In this document: one piece after another, positions 27,606-35,885 of the stretch
How the letters are laid out: every line of letters starts with the position of its first letter
How positions within the stretch are numbered: position 1 is the stretch's first letter
NCBI GenBank assembly: GCA_903935335.1
Contig: CAIZRG010000054.1
Span: forward strand, 1 to 64,000
Source: Oligoflexia bacterium
GTDB taxonomy: Bacteria > Bdellovibrionota > UBA1018
Direction: 5' to 3'
Length of the DNA: 64,000 bases
The notes under the pieces: generated by a model
Told to the model about the DNA's origin: nothing
Seen by the model: the letters and a program-made list of their open reading frames with translations, nothing else
Database searches by the model: none
Program-made: the position numbers and the translations under genes

Positions 27606-28034
27606 ATGGCGATGGAAAGAACATTTTCAATGATTAAACCCAATGCGGTTCAAAAAAATGTGATAGGTGAGATTATTTCTCGATTTGAAAGTCGAGGATT
27701 GCGAGTAGCGGCTGCTAAGTTTGTGAAATTAACTCGTGAAAAAGCAGAAGGTTTTTACATTGAACACAAGGATCGTCCTTTTTTCCAGAGTCTAGTTCAC
27801 TTTATGACAAGTGGCCCCGTGCTTTTAGTTTGCCTGGAGGGGGAGAACGCGATTCTTCTGAATCGAGAAATCATGGGTGCTACAGACCCTGCAAAGGCTG
27901 AGGTGGGTACGATTCGTAAGGATTTTGCTGATAATATTGAAGCCAATGCTGTGCATGGTTCGGATAGTGCTAAATCAGCTGAACGAGAGCTAGCTTATTT
28001 TTTTGATAAGGGAGAAGTTCAAAAGCGATTTTAA
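27606..28034 (+). CDS. ndk: Nucleoside diphosphate kinase
   Basis: The 142-residue enzyme transfers the gamma-phosphate between nucleoside triphosphates and diphosphates. Family motifs are [13 protein letters not shown] at the N-terminus, and the active-site His in NAVHGSDS followed by ERELAYFF. Length is standard. GAAGGAGTGAG lies just before the ATG. The gene follows sucCD, a frequent neighbourhood in deltaproteobacteria-like genomes. Confidence 0.95.
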   Translation: MAMERTFSMIKPNAVQKNVIGEIISRFESRGLRVAAAKFVKLTREKAEGFYIEHKDRPFFQSLVHFMTSGPVLLVCLEGENAILLNREIMGATDPAKAEVGTIRKDFADNIEANAVHGSDSAKSAERELAYFFDKGEVQKRF

Positions 28035-28075
28035 TTACGAGAGGGATTTTCCTCATGAAAAGTGCTGGAGGGTGA

Positions 28076-29770
28076 ATGAGTTTACGAATTGCAGTCGCTC
28101 AGATCAATCCTATCGTAGGCGCTTTTGATCAAAATCTTGCTCAAATTCAGGATTTCTATAAGCGCGCTTGTGCTCAAAAAGCTCGGGTGCTTTTGACTCC
28201 CGAATTCAGCCTCTGTGGATATCCACTTTACGACTTGGTGGAGCGCTCAGAAGTGTTTGAAAGAACTCAAAAGAGCTTAGAGGCTTTAATGGCTTGCACA
28301 GTCGGGCAGGAGTGTGCTTTAGGGGTGGGGCATATAGCTCCCAATCCTGTGGAAGTTGGCAAATCCGCTCAAAATGTTTTTACGATTCTTGAAAATGGCA
28401 AGGTGAGCTTTAGGCAGGCTAAGACTTTATTACCCAACTATGATGTTTTTGATGAGTCGAGGCATTTTGAGCCTGCTTCTGGTATTGAGCTTTGGAGCTG
28501 TGATGGCGTGAAGGTTGGAGTTGCGATTTGTGAAGATCTTTGGAGTTTTCACCCTCAGTGGCAGAGGCGACTTTACGGGAAGGATCCGGTTCAGTCTTAT
28601 AAAGAGCAGGGAGTGGAGTTGATGGTTTCTCTGGCTTGCAGTCCTTACGAAAGGGGCAAGCAAGAGATACGAGAGCAATTACATCAGAGGGTTGCACGAA
28701 GTTTGGGGGTGCCTCTTGTTTATGTCAATCAGGTAGGTGCTACGGATGAAATTTTGTTTGATGGAAACTCTTTTGTTTTGAATCATCATGGGGAGCTTTT
28801 GGGGAGGCTTCCTGCTTTTGAGTCTGCTTTGGGGTTTGCTTGTTTTAAAGGGAAGGTTTCTGAAAGTTTTCAGGACGAGCAGAATCAGGATCTTGTGTCT
28901 CAGACTCCCGAGGAGATCGAGCTTTTAACCCGGGCGCTATTGACTGGGATTCGAGAATATTTTTATAGGACTGGCTTTAAAAAAGCGATCATAGGTTTAA
29001 GTGGAGGGATTGATTCTGCTGTGGTTGCGGTTCTTGCAGTTTTTGCACTGGGTCCTAAGAATGTTTTAGGTATAGGAATGCCCAGTCAATTTTCTTCCGC
29101 TCACAGTTTAGAGGATGCTGAGTTGCTTGCTCAGAACCTTAAGATAACTTTTGAAGTCAAGCCGATTAAGTTTTTGTATTCAATCGCTATGCGTGAAATT
29201 TTAGGAAACCGGGGGGAGCTGTCTCCCATTGTGAAGGAGAATCTTCAGTCAAGGTTGCGAGGAATGATGCTCATGGCTTTGTCCAATCAGGATGGTTCCT
29301 TAGTTTTAACCACGGGGAATAAGTCTGAGTTAGCTATGGGATATTGTACGCTTTATGGGGATATGGTGGGAGCTTTAGCACCCATTGGAGATCTTTTTAA
29401 AACTCAGGTCTATGAATTGGCTCGGTATCTTAACCAAGTTTATGGAAATTGTATTCCTGAGAGGACTTTGACCAAGGCTCCTTCGGCGGAGCTTTCCTTG
29501 GATCAGAAGGATGAAGATACATTGCCTTCTTATGAGTTTCTGGATCAGATTTTATCTGAATATCTTGAGAAGGGAATATCCGTAAAGGAGGTGGAAGCCC
29601 GATGGGGTTCTACTTTTTTGAATCAAAGAATGTCTGTTCGTGATGTTTTTCGTCGTATGGAGCTCAGTGAGTATAAGCGCCAGCAGTCCTCGTGTACTTT
29701 AAAAGTGAGCCCGAAAGCTTTTGGAGTTGGACGAAGAATTCCAATTTCAAAAATTTGGGATCAATTTTGA
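28076..29770 (+). CDS. nadE: Glutamine-dependent NAD+ synthetase
   Basis: The 564-residue protein fuses a nitrilase-type glutaminase domain (about 1-265) with an NAD synthetase domain (about 285-564). The glutaminase triad is visible: Glu in TPEFSLCGYP, Lys in AKTLLPNYDVFDE and Cys in VAICEDLW. The synthetase has the ATP loop LSGGIDSAVV and TTGNKSELAMGYCTLYGD. It amidates deamido-NAD using ammonia from glutamine. With nadA and cinA in the window, de novo NAD synthesis is represented but not contiguous. Confidence 0.94.
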   Translation: MSLRIAVAQINPIVGAFDQNLAQIQDFYKRACAQKARVLLTPEFSLCGYPLYDLVERSEVFERTQKSLEALMACTVGQECALGVGHIAPNPVEVGKSAQNVFTILENGKVSFRQAKTLLPNYDVFDESRHFEPASGIELWSCDGVKVGVAICEDLWSFHPQWQRRLYGKDPVQSYKEQGVELMVSLACSPYERGKQEIREQLHQRVARSLGVPLVYVNQVGATDEILFDGNSFVLNHHGELLGRLPAFESALGFACFKGKVSESFQDEQNQDLVSQTPEEIELLTRALLTGIREYFYRTGFKKAIIGLSGGIDSAVVAVLAVFALGPKNVLGIGMPSQFSSAHSLEDAELLAQNLKITFEVKPIKFLYSIAMREILGNRGELSPIVKENLQSRLRGMMLMALSNQDGSLVLTTGNKSELAMGYCTLYGDMVGALAPIGDLFKTQVYELARYLNQVYGNCIPERTLTKAPSAELSLDQKDEDTLPSYEFLDQILSEYLEKGISVKEVEARWGSTFLNQRMSVRDVFRRMELSEYKRQQSSCTLKVSPKAFGVGRRIPISKIWDQF

Positions 29771-29824
29771 AAAATCTGGAGGATGCCCATAAGTCGTGAT
29801 AATTCTAATATTTAAGGAAGAGGG

Positions 29825-30346
29825 ATGAAGTTCATGAATACAGAAATTAAAAAAGTCGTTGCTCGGGTGAAGGAAGCTCAAATTCAGCTTCAGAAGCTAG
29901 TCAAAAGTCATGATTGGGTTGAGGAAGCTCGTAAGTACGCTGAGCGCCAAGGGAAGGAAGTGAAAAAACTCTTTGCTCCTGATGTTGAAAAAATGAAAGG
30001 TTTTTTGGAAAGAGAAAAAAAAGAGTTAGAGCGTTTTCAAAAGCAAATCCCTGGGGAAGTTAAGAAATTTAAGAAATTTGTAAATTTACAAAAAAAAGAG
30101 TTTGAAAATTTACTGAACAATGTTCGCAAAATGAGTGAAACTTTTTCAGGCAAGGGAAGTTCTCGCAGAAAAAAAATAACCTCTAAAAAAACAGCTCCAA
30201 GGAAAACAGCTCCAAGGAAAACAGCTCCAAGGAAAACAGCTCCAAGGAAAATAACCCCAAGAAAAATAACGAAGAAGCCTCAGTCATCCAACGTTCAGGA
30301 AAAAACAGATATTGAAGGATCTTCAATATCTTCTACAACAGAATAG
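29825..30346 (+). CDS. Coiled-coil protein with Lys/Arg-rich repeat tail
   Basis: The 173-residue protein has a charged alpha-helical, phasin-like region (about residues 5-105). A basic tail follows, with four nearly perfect TAPRK pentapeptides encoded by 15-bp DNA repeats, then ITPRK variants and an acidic end. Tails of this kind (histone H1-like or Lys/Pro-rich) bind DNA or polymer granules. I cannot name a family. It is followed by a dispersed palindromic repeat. The tail repeat may vary in length between strains by slippage. Confidence 0.65.
   Translation: MKFMNTEIKKVVARVKEAQIQLQKLVKSHDWVEEARKYAERQGKEVKKLFAPDVEKMKGFLEREKKELERFQKQIPGEVKKFKKFVNLQKKEFENLLNNVRKMSETFSGKGSSRRKKITSKKTAPRKTAPRKTAPRKTAPRKITPRKITKKPQSSNVQEKTDIEGSSISSTTE
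30190..30262. repeat. 15-bp tandem repeat in the basic-tail gene
   Basis: Four direct copies of a 15-bp unit (AAAACAGCTCCAAGG) run together, and two degenerate copies follow. The unit is a multiple of three, so copy-number change preserves the frame and alters only the number of TAPRK pentapeptides. Confidence 0.75.
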
Positions 30347-30354
30347 GCCAAACT

Positions 30355-30430
30355 AGAGTGATCAAGAAAATGTTTCCGGCTTGAAATCCTAATCTTCACG
30401 ACCCAAAAGACATTTTCTTTATCACTCACT
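30355..30430. repeat. Dispersed ~73-bp imperfect palindrome, copy 1
   Basis: Arms at 30356-30372 and 30411-30427 match as inverted repeats at 16 of 17 positions. The centre (TTTCCGGCTTGAAATCC, then AATCTT and CCAAAAGA) is shared with copies at 43684 and, in reverse orientation, 48892. It starts 9 nt after the stop codon of the coiled-coil gene and ends before the PPR gene. Possible roles are a bidirectional terminator, an mRNA-stabilising 3' hairpin or a MITE/REP-like element. Confidence 0.75.
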
Positions 30431-30466
30431 TTTTTGAATAGATTCATTAGGGTAAGTGGAGTTATT

Positions 30467-31393
30467 GTGAAGAAAATTTCATTTTTCTTTGTGTGCATAA
30501 TTTTTTCATTTTTTAATTCTATAGATTGGAGTTTTGCTGCTTTTAAACAAAAAAAAAGCCGGTTTTTACATCCTCCACATTCTGCTGAAATCCAATTTGA
30601 TCAGCTGGTTTCAGCTTTCCGTGCAGGAGAGGTGTCAAGTAATATTGTTTTTAAATTTATTTTAAGAAAATTTAAAAGTGGACGAATTGATGGTCAAATT
30701 GCTTTGGACTTAATTTCAAAACTCACTACAAATGAAAACGTTCCTAAAATTTATATTTATAATTTTTTTATTGATTTTTGTATAAAATCAGACGAATTGA
30801 TTGTTGCCTTTATCTTTTTTAAAGAGCTTGAAAAAAAAGGTGTTTCCCCTGATGTATTGACATATAGCTATCTGATTAAAAGTTGTTTAAAACATAATCA
30901 ATTTCAAGCAGTAGTCGATCTTTTTGAAGACATGAAGGACAAAGAGATTATTCCTGATAATTATATATATAATACTTTAATGACTAGTGCTTTCAGTTCT
31001 GATTTATTTCGGAGTGTATTCGATTCTTTTCCTGGAAAAGAGAGTGGTCAGTATTTTTTTACTCTTTTCCAGTATAATATAATTCTAGTTTTATCTACTT
31101 CTTTAGGTCAAATAGATAAAGTATGGAATTTTTTTAATCAAATGCAAAAAGAAGGGATTCGTCCAAATGGGTTGACTTATCAAATTTTAGTTGAGGCTTG
31201 TGTGAAAGCAGGTCGATTTGAAGACGCTTTTAATATTTTTTATGAAATGAAGAGATTAAAAATTGTTCCAAATGTCGCTATCTATCGAACTTTAATTCGA
31301 GCGTATTTGGACCTGGATCAATTGAACGATGCCTATCAGCTTTTTAAGAAAATGAATAAAAACTTGATTCGTTTTGATTCTAATAATTTATAG
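30467..31393 (+). CDS. Signal-peptide-bearing pentatricopeptide repeat (PPR) protein
   Basis: From the GTG at 30467 (GGAG 5 nt upstream) the protein has 308 residues. Residues 1-25 or so form a signal peptide (KKISFFFVCIIFSFF). Six gapless 35-residue PPR motifs fill residues 95-304, for example VLTYSYLIKSCLKHNQFQAV and GLTYQILVEACVKAGRFEDA, mostly ending in PD or PN. The residues at positions 5 and 35 of each motif are N/D, S/D, N/T, N/N, Q/N and R/D. In organellar PPRs these positions set RNA base choice. PPRs are a eukaryotic RNA-binding family, rare in bacteria. The gene is notably AT-rich compared with the metabolic genes beside it, suggesting transfer. Whether it is exported is inference. 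Confidence 0.85.
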   Translation: MKKISFFFVCIIFSFFNSIDWSFAAFKQKKSRFLHPPHSAEIQFDQLVSAFRAGEVSSNIVFKFILRKFKSGRIDGQIALDLISKLTTNENVPKIYIYNFFIDFCIKSDELIVAFIFFKELEKKGVSPDVLTYSYLIKSCLKHNQFQAVVDLFEDMKDKEIIPDNYIYNTLMTSAFSSDLFRSVFDSFPGKESGQYFFTLFQYNIILVLSTSLGQIDKVWNFFNQMQKEGIRPNGLTYQILVEACVKAGRFEDAFNIFYEMKRLKIVPNVAIYRTLIRAYLDLDQLNDAYQLFKKMNKNLIRFDSNNL

Positions 31394-31409
31394 ATTATAT
31401 TTAATTGAC

Positions 31410-33293
31410 TCAGTATTCATTCACTCTCGGATCAGTGGCGAACGATGGATCGAATAGAACTTTGATCATTAAGAGGTATTTGGCCTCAGTGTAACTGAGG
31501 GGTCCAACCCCAGAGAAATCCTTAAACCCTTTGAGAGGGAGGCGATCGACGAATTTTTCGTACAATTTCCGCTTCTTTCCATAAAGAGGCTCACCACCGG
31601 TTAGTTTAAGCATTCCATAGACGTCAGCTGCTAAAATTTGAGCCATCTGTATTTGGATCTTTTCATTCTTTGGTTTGATATTTCTAAAAATCGTGGCAAT
31701 GGTTTCTAATATTTCAGGTGATTCAGAGGCTTTCCATAATTCAAGCAGCTTCTCCTGAAGCATCAAATCTAAGGAGGTCGTAGTTTTGAGCATCTTTAGG
31801 ACGCTGTTGATCTTATATGAATCAGGTCCATTTGAGTATGCCCCATAAGGCCCCGGTGAATATGAGGGGTTTGGTGAGGGGTTTGGCTGTGATTTCAACT
31901 GATTAAGGGCTTCAATCAGATCCTTTTCAAATCCGTTATAACTCACTTTGAGGTCATGTAAGCTGCCTGCGAGATCAGGATGATGCTTCAGCGCAGTTAT
32001 GATCAGGCGTTGAGAGTCAGGGTCATCTGCCCGCATTCTTGAGAGTCCAAAAGCAGAGCAGTGAAGCCTATATCTAGTATTTTGGTTTTCAAAGTTATGG
32101 TCGTTAGGACTAGAAACAAAGGACTCCAAAACCTCAGTAAACATTCTTGCTCCTTTTTCGCTTTGGAGTGTCATATCTGCTAAGGTTTGTGCAGCTATAC
32201 GAATTGCATCTGAATCAGTTGCGTTTTGAAATACTTGGATCATAGTATCGGCGATGCGACCATTTTGGTCTTTGATGCTTCGAAGCAAGCTAAGAACTCT
32301 ATTGCGGTCATAGCTACACGAAAGACTCTCAAAATAATTCAATAAAGCTTCTATCTCAGAGTATCCAATTTCGATATCTTTTTTATTCGCAGTTTTCTCA
32401 TTGAGCAAATAAATAATATTTTTTCGAACAGACTCGTTTGATTCATTTTCAAATGCTTCCATCCATGGACTGTAATTCATTTTGAAATTGGGTACAGATC
32501 TGAGCTTATCCACAGCTGTGCTTCTTACCACTTGATCAAGATCCTGAAAGGCAATTTTTTCTAAAACATCTGGAGTCTCTGGGGCAATCACGTTTGAGTA
32601 GAAATTCACAACAGTTCTTCTAAAAGAGGGGTGTGTTTTGGGGTCTACTAAAAGATTTGTCATGAACTGTTGAGTTTCAGGAGATCTTGACGGACCTGCC
32701 AAAGAGTTTAAGAGCTGTTGTTCTCGGCGATAATGCTCTCTTGTTAAGTGTGGTAGCGACACTGTTATTACAGCGCTCTGATAGTGTAGGTCTTTTGGCT
32801 TTAGGTTTTCCAGAAGATTTCCAATTGGGTCTGAAGCAATGCTATTTCTTTTAAATAGACTCAATAACTCTAAAAGAATTTCGCTTTCTTCAGGTTTTTC
32901 CTTTTCAATTCCAAGTACTGCGCGGTTGCATGCATTTAAGTCTGTGGAGGTTCTCAAAACCTCAAGATATTTTCTGATCCGTGCTAATCGGACTACTTTT
33001 TTACTTCCTTGATTGAATTTCTGACTCACTAATCGCATGACGTTTACAGCTTGGAGTCGTGATTTATAGTCGACTAACGAAGGTCCATCTGTAGGTGATG
33101 GTGATGGTGCAGCAGTTTGACTGGATCCTCCAAGAAACTGGGCAACTAATCCCAACGCATCAGCAATTTGTTGTACATTACTCTCAGAAGCAGGTGGCGA
33201 ATGGTCTTGTTTTGTTCCTCGTGGCGTATTGACTGCGTTGGCAAAAGCTGGAGCCAATAAACTCATGATTGTGACTGCCTGAATTGTTTTCAT
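31410..33293 (-). CDS. Secreted HEAT-like alpha-solenoid protein
   Basis: The 627-residue protein has a signal peptide (cleavage near AFANA, residue 20). A Ser/Pro-rich linker containing AAPSPSPTDG and a helical-repeat body follow. The body has HEAT-like units such as LEKIAFQDLDQVVRSTAVDK and IRIAAQTLADMTLQ; a second Pro-rich insert (QPNPSPNPSYSPGPYGAYSN) lies near residue 470. No catalytic site is visible. It is convergent with the PPR gene, 16 nt apart end to end. It is likely a periplasmic or surface binding scaffold; specific family not recognised. Confidence 0.65.
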   Translation of the reverse strand: MKTIQAVTIMSLLAPAFANAVNTPRGTKQDHSPPASESNVQQIADALGLVAQFLGGSSQTAAPSPSPTDGPSLVDYKSRLQAVNVMRLVSQKFNQGSKKVVRLARIRKYLEVLRTSTDLNACNRAVLGIEKEKPEESEILLELLSLFKRNSIASDPIGNLLENLKPKDLHYQSAVITVSLPHLTREHYRREQQLLNSLAGPSRSPETQQFMTNLLVDPKTHPSFRRTVVNFYSNVIAPETPDVLEKIAFQDLDQVVRSTAVDKLRSVPNFKMNYSPWMEAFENESNESVRKNIIYLLNEKTANKKDIEIGYSEIEALLNYFESLSCSYDRNRVLSLLRSIKDQNGRIADTMIQVFQNATDSDAIRIAAQTLADMTLQSEKGARMFTEVLESFVSSPNDHNFENQNTRYRLHCSAFGLSRMRADDPDSQRLIITALKHHPDLAGSLHDLKVSYNGFEKDLIEALNQLKSQPNPSPNPSYSPGPYGAYSNGPDSYKINSVLKMLKTTTSLDLMLQEKLLELWKASESPEILETIATIFRNIKPKNEKIQIQMAQILAADVYGMLKLTGGEPLYGKKRKLYEKFVDRLPLKGFKDFSGVGPLSYTEAKYLLMIKVLFDPSFATDPRVNEY

Positions 33294-33362
33294 AAGTTAC
33301 TTTTACTCCATTCTCTCAGGTGTTGACAACCTGGACCTAACTCAGGTACTAGATAAAGATAC

Positions 33363-33368
33363 AGGAGG
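33363..33368 (+). promoter_or_regulatory. Strong but distant AGGAGG upstream of infC
   Basis: A perfect AGGAGG ends 23 nt before the infC ATG, too far for normal initiation. The infC frame is closed by a TAA at 33374-33376, so no upstream start in that frame can use it. An ATT-TAA start-stop pair at 33384-33389 lies in between in another frame. The site may feed a start-stop or reflect a structured leader of infC. Confidence 0.4.
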
Positions 33369-33391
33369 TTTTTTAAGAACCAAATTTAAGA

Positions 33392-34105
33392 ATGGCATTT
33401 ACACCTTCAAGTCCCTCTAGCCCGTCGGGCCCTTCGTTTCCAAGACCACGGTTTCCCCGTGGACCAGTTCCAAATCAAAATAAAGATGAGCATAGGCTCA
33501 ATGAAAGGATTCGAGTTCCTCAAGTTCGATTGATTGATGAAAAAGGCAATCAAGTCGGCGTAGTTCCTACTTTTGAAGCTTTACAGATGGCTCGAGATCG
33601 GGGGCTTGACCTCATGGAGGTTTCTCCGAATGCTCAGCCGCCGGTTTGTAAAATTTGTGATTATGGCAAGTTCAAGTATGAAAAGAAGAAAAAAGAACAA
33701 ATTGCCAAGAAAAAACAAACAGTCATCAAGGTAAAAGAGATCCAGCTTCGTCCTCAGACTGAAGAGCACGATTTAGATTATAAATTTAAAAATGTAAGAC
33801 AGTTCCTGTTAGATGGGGATAAAGCCAAGATCACGATTATGTTTCGTGGACGTGAAATTACATATGTTGATCAAGGTTTTAAGATCATGCGGCAGTTAGC
33901 TGAGCTCGTCAAAGATGTGGGGTCGATCGAGGCTCCACCTAAAATTGAGGGTAAGAAGCTCATCATGGTTTTAGCTCCCGGTGTTCAGAAGAAAGGCTCT
34001 GCTGGAAGTGGGAAGGGATCTGTTGTGGTGAGGTCCTCTGAAGGGAGTTCGGCAGATCTGTCGATTCGTTCAGCTATCTCAGGAAAACCCATATTGAAGG
34101 GGTAG
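33392..34105 (+). CDS. infC: Translation initiation factor IF-3, extended
   Basis: The 237-residue protein contains the whole IF-3 fold: N-domain (RVPQVRLIDEKGNQVGVV, EVSPNAQPPVCKICDYGK) and C-domain (VKEIQLRPQTEEHDLDYK, KITIMFRGREI). IF-3 ensures start-codon selection and keeps ribosomal subunits apart. It carries a Ser/Pro/Arg-rich N-terminal extension of about 30 residues and a C-terminal tail of about 30, against about 180 residues in E. coli. First gene of the infC-rpmI-rplT-pheS-pheT-ihfA run. E. coli infC starts with a rare AUU for autoregulation; here the only reasonable start is an ATG. Confidence 0.93.
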   Translation: MAFTPSSPSSPSGPSFPRPRFPRGPVPNQNKDEHRLNERIRVPQVRLIDEKGNQVGVVPTFEALQMARDRGLDLMEVSPNAQPPVCKICDYGKFKYEKKKKEQIAKKKQTVIKVKEIQLRPQTEEHDLDYKFKNVRQFLLDGDKAKITIMFRGREITYVDQGFKIMRQLAELVKDVGSIEAPPKIEGKKLIMVLAPGVQKKGSAGSGKGSVVVRSSEGSSADLSIRSAISGKPILKG

Positions 34106-34175
34106 AAAGCTCCAATGTTACGCTGTATAAAAGAGTCTTGACGAAGATCAGGGTTCACGGTAGGGTACAACCCTT

Positions 34176-34373
34176 ATGAAATTAAAGACAAAAAAAGCAG
34201 CAGCGAAGCGTTTTTCTTTCACTGCAACAGGTAAAGTGAAATTTAAACGTACCCATAAACGTCACAATTTAGGGAATAAGAGTTCTGCTCGAAAACTGAA
34301 GCTTCGTTCGGGTGGCTATGTTTTTGATGGGGACGTCAAGCATGTTGAAAAATGTATGCCCTATGGTTCGTAA
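34176..34373 (+). CDS. rpmI: 50S ribosomal protein L35
   Basis: The 65-residue basic protein MKLKTKKAAAKRFSFTATGK is L35, a large-subunit protein. RKAHKRH-type basic core (FKRTHKRHNLGNKS) and the terminal VEKCMPYG are typical. Length is normal. It lies 70 nt after infC and 44 nt before rplT in the conserved order. Confidence 0.95.
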   Translation: MKLKTKKAAAKRFSFTATGKVKFKRTHKRHNLGNKSSARKLKLRSGGYVFDGDVKHVEKCMPYGS

Positions 34374-34417
34374 CTGTTTTTTGGAGAGAATGATTTTAGT
34401 TTTTTGAAGGAGTTATC

Positions 34418-34780
34418 ATGCCTCGTGCAAAACGTGGATTTAAACGTCGCCGTCGTCATAATAAAGTTCTAGATCGTGCAGAAGGTTTTGTCCTAGGCCG
34501 AAAAAATAAGTTTAAGAGGACTGCTGAAGCAGTGGATCGTTCTTTGATTTATGCTTTTCGGGATCGTCGGGCTAAGAAAAGAACCTTTCGGCAATTGTGG
34601 ATTGCTAGGCTTTCAGCTGCTGCTAATGATAACCAGATGAGCTATAGTCGGATGATTGCTGCTTTTAAGAAGGCTCAAGTTCAGCTCGACCGTAAAGTTC
34701 TATCAGATATTGCAATTGTAGATCCAAAAGCCTTTACTGCAATGATTGATCAAATTCGGTCGTTAGCGCCTGCAGTTTGA
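34418..34780 (+). CDS. rplT: 50S ribosomal protein L20
   Basis: The 120-residue protein is L20, which binds 23S rRNA early in assembly and in several bacteria represses its own operon. Signature parts are RGFKRRRRHNKVLDRAEGFV, YAFRDRRAKKRTFRQLWI and ARLSAAANDNQMSYSRMI. The ATG follows AAGGAGTTATC. It lies between rpmI and pheS. Confidence 0.95.
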   Translation: MPRAKRGFKRRRRHNKVLDRAEGFVLGRKNKFKRTAEAVDRSLIYAFRDRRAKKRTFRQLWIARLSAAANDNQMSYSRMIAAFKKAQVQLDRKVLSDIAIVDPKAFTAMIDQIRSLAPAV

Positions 34781-34842
34781 TTTTTTTCATTTAAATAAAA
34801 AATGCTTCAAAACCTGGTTAAAAATCTCTGGTTCAAAGTCTC

Positions 34843-35874
34843 ATGATACAAAAGCTTCAAGACGTTGGAGAACTTGCTCTCCAACAGATTAAGTTTTCTC
34901 AGGACCTGGAGTCTTTAGAAAAAGTCAGAATTTCTATTTTAGGAAAAAAAGGTGCTTTGAGTGAGGTATTAAAAGGGGTAGGAGCTATTCCTGCTTCCGA
35001 CCGTCCTCAGATTGGCGGGATGGCCAATGAGTGGAAAAAACGGATTGAAGAATCTTTAGAATCAAGAAAGCAACAACTGGAGCAAATTTGGCTTGCTCAA
35101 AAAGTGCAAACAGAAAGAATTGATATCACAGCTCCTTCTCGTTGCCTTCATCGGGGCTCATTGCATTTAGTGACTCAAACGACACAAAGAATAATCCAAA
35201 TTTTGAGTCGAATTGGGTTTGATGTCACACTAGGTCCAGAAGTGGAGACTGACTACTTTAATTTTGAAGCAGTGAATATTCAAGCCGATCATCCTGCCCG
35301 AGACATGCAAGATACTTTTTTTTTAAGTCCAGGAATTGTTTTGAGGACACATACTTCCTCAGTTCAAATGCGGGCGATGAGAGCTCAAAAAGCTCCTATC
35401 CGAATTCTTTGTCCTGGTGCTGTCTATCGATGTGATAACGATGCTACTCATTCTCCGATGTTTCATCAAATTGAAGGATTATGGGTAGACCGTGGGGTTC
35501 GCATGAGCGATTTGAAAGGAACGCTTCTTTATTGGGCAAAAGAACTTTTTGGTTCATCTACTCAGATTCGTTTTAGGCCGAGTTATTTTCCCTTTGTAGA
35601 GCCTGGAGCAGAGGTTGATGTCAGTTGCTTTCAGTGTCGTGTGAAGGTGTCTCCCTTGTGTCGAGTATGTAAGGGATCTGGGTGGTTAGAGGTTTTGGGA
35701 GCAGGGATGGTGCATCCAAGACTTTTTGAAATGGCCGGTTACTCTCAAGATGATGAGGTTCGTGGATTTGCTTTTGGGGTGGGAGTAGAGCGTATTGCAA
35801 TGCTTCTTTACCAGGTTCCTGATCTGCGGCTTCTTTATCAGGGTGACTTACGTTTTTTAAGTCAATTTAAATGA
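34843..35874 (+). CDS. pheS: Phenylalanyl-tRNA synthetase alpha subunit
   Basis: The 343-residue class II synthetase subunit charges tRNA-Phe with PheT. An N-terminal coiled coil (about 1-90) binds tRNA. Motif 2 is visible in FHQIEGLWVDRGVRM, and motif 3 in AFGVGVERIAMLLY. The phenylalanine site region FRPSYFPFVEPGAEVDV is intact. No Phe-rich leader peptide is seen in the 62-nt gap upstream, so E. coli-like attenuation is not indicated. It is followed 11 nt later by pheT. Confidence 0.95.
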   Translation: MIQKLQDVGELALQQIKFSQDLESLEKVRISILGKKGALSEVLKGVGAIPASDRPQIGGMANEWKKRIEESLESRKQQLEQIWLAQKVQTERIDITAPSRCLHRGSLHLVTQTTQRIIQILSRIGFDVTLGPEVETDYFNFEAVNIQADHPARDMQDTFFLSPGIVLRTHTSSVQMRAMRAQKAPIRILCPGAVYRCDNDATHSPMFHQIEGLWVDRGVRMSDLKGTLLYWAKELFGSSTQIRFRPSYFPFVEPGAEVDVSCFQCRVKVSPLCRVCKGSGWLEVLGAGMVHPRLFEMAGYSQDDEVRGFAFGVGVERIAMLLYQVPDLRLLYQGDLRFLSQFK

Positions 35875-35885
35875 GGTAGATCAGG

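Noticed and set aside
34781-34842. Phe leader peptide/attenuator before pheS
   Set aside because: No short Phe-rich frame and no terminator-like hairpin in the gap.
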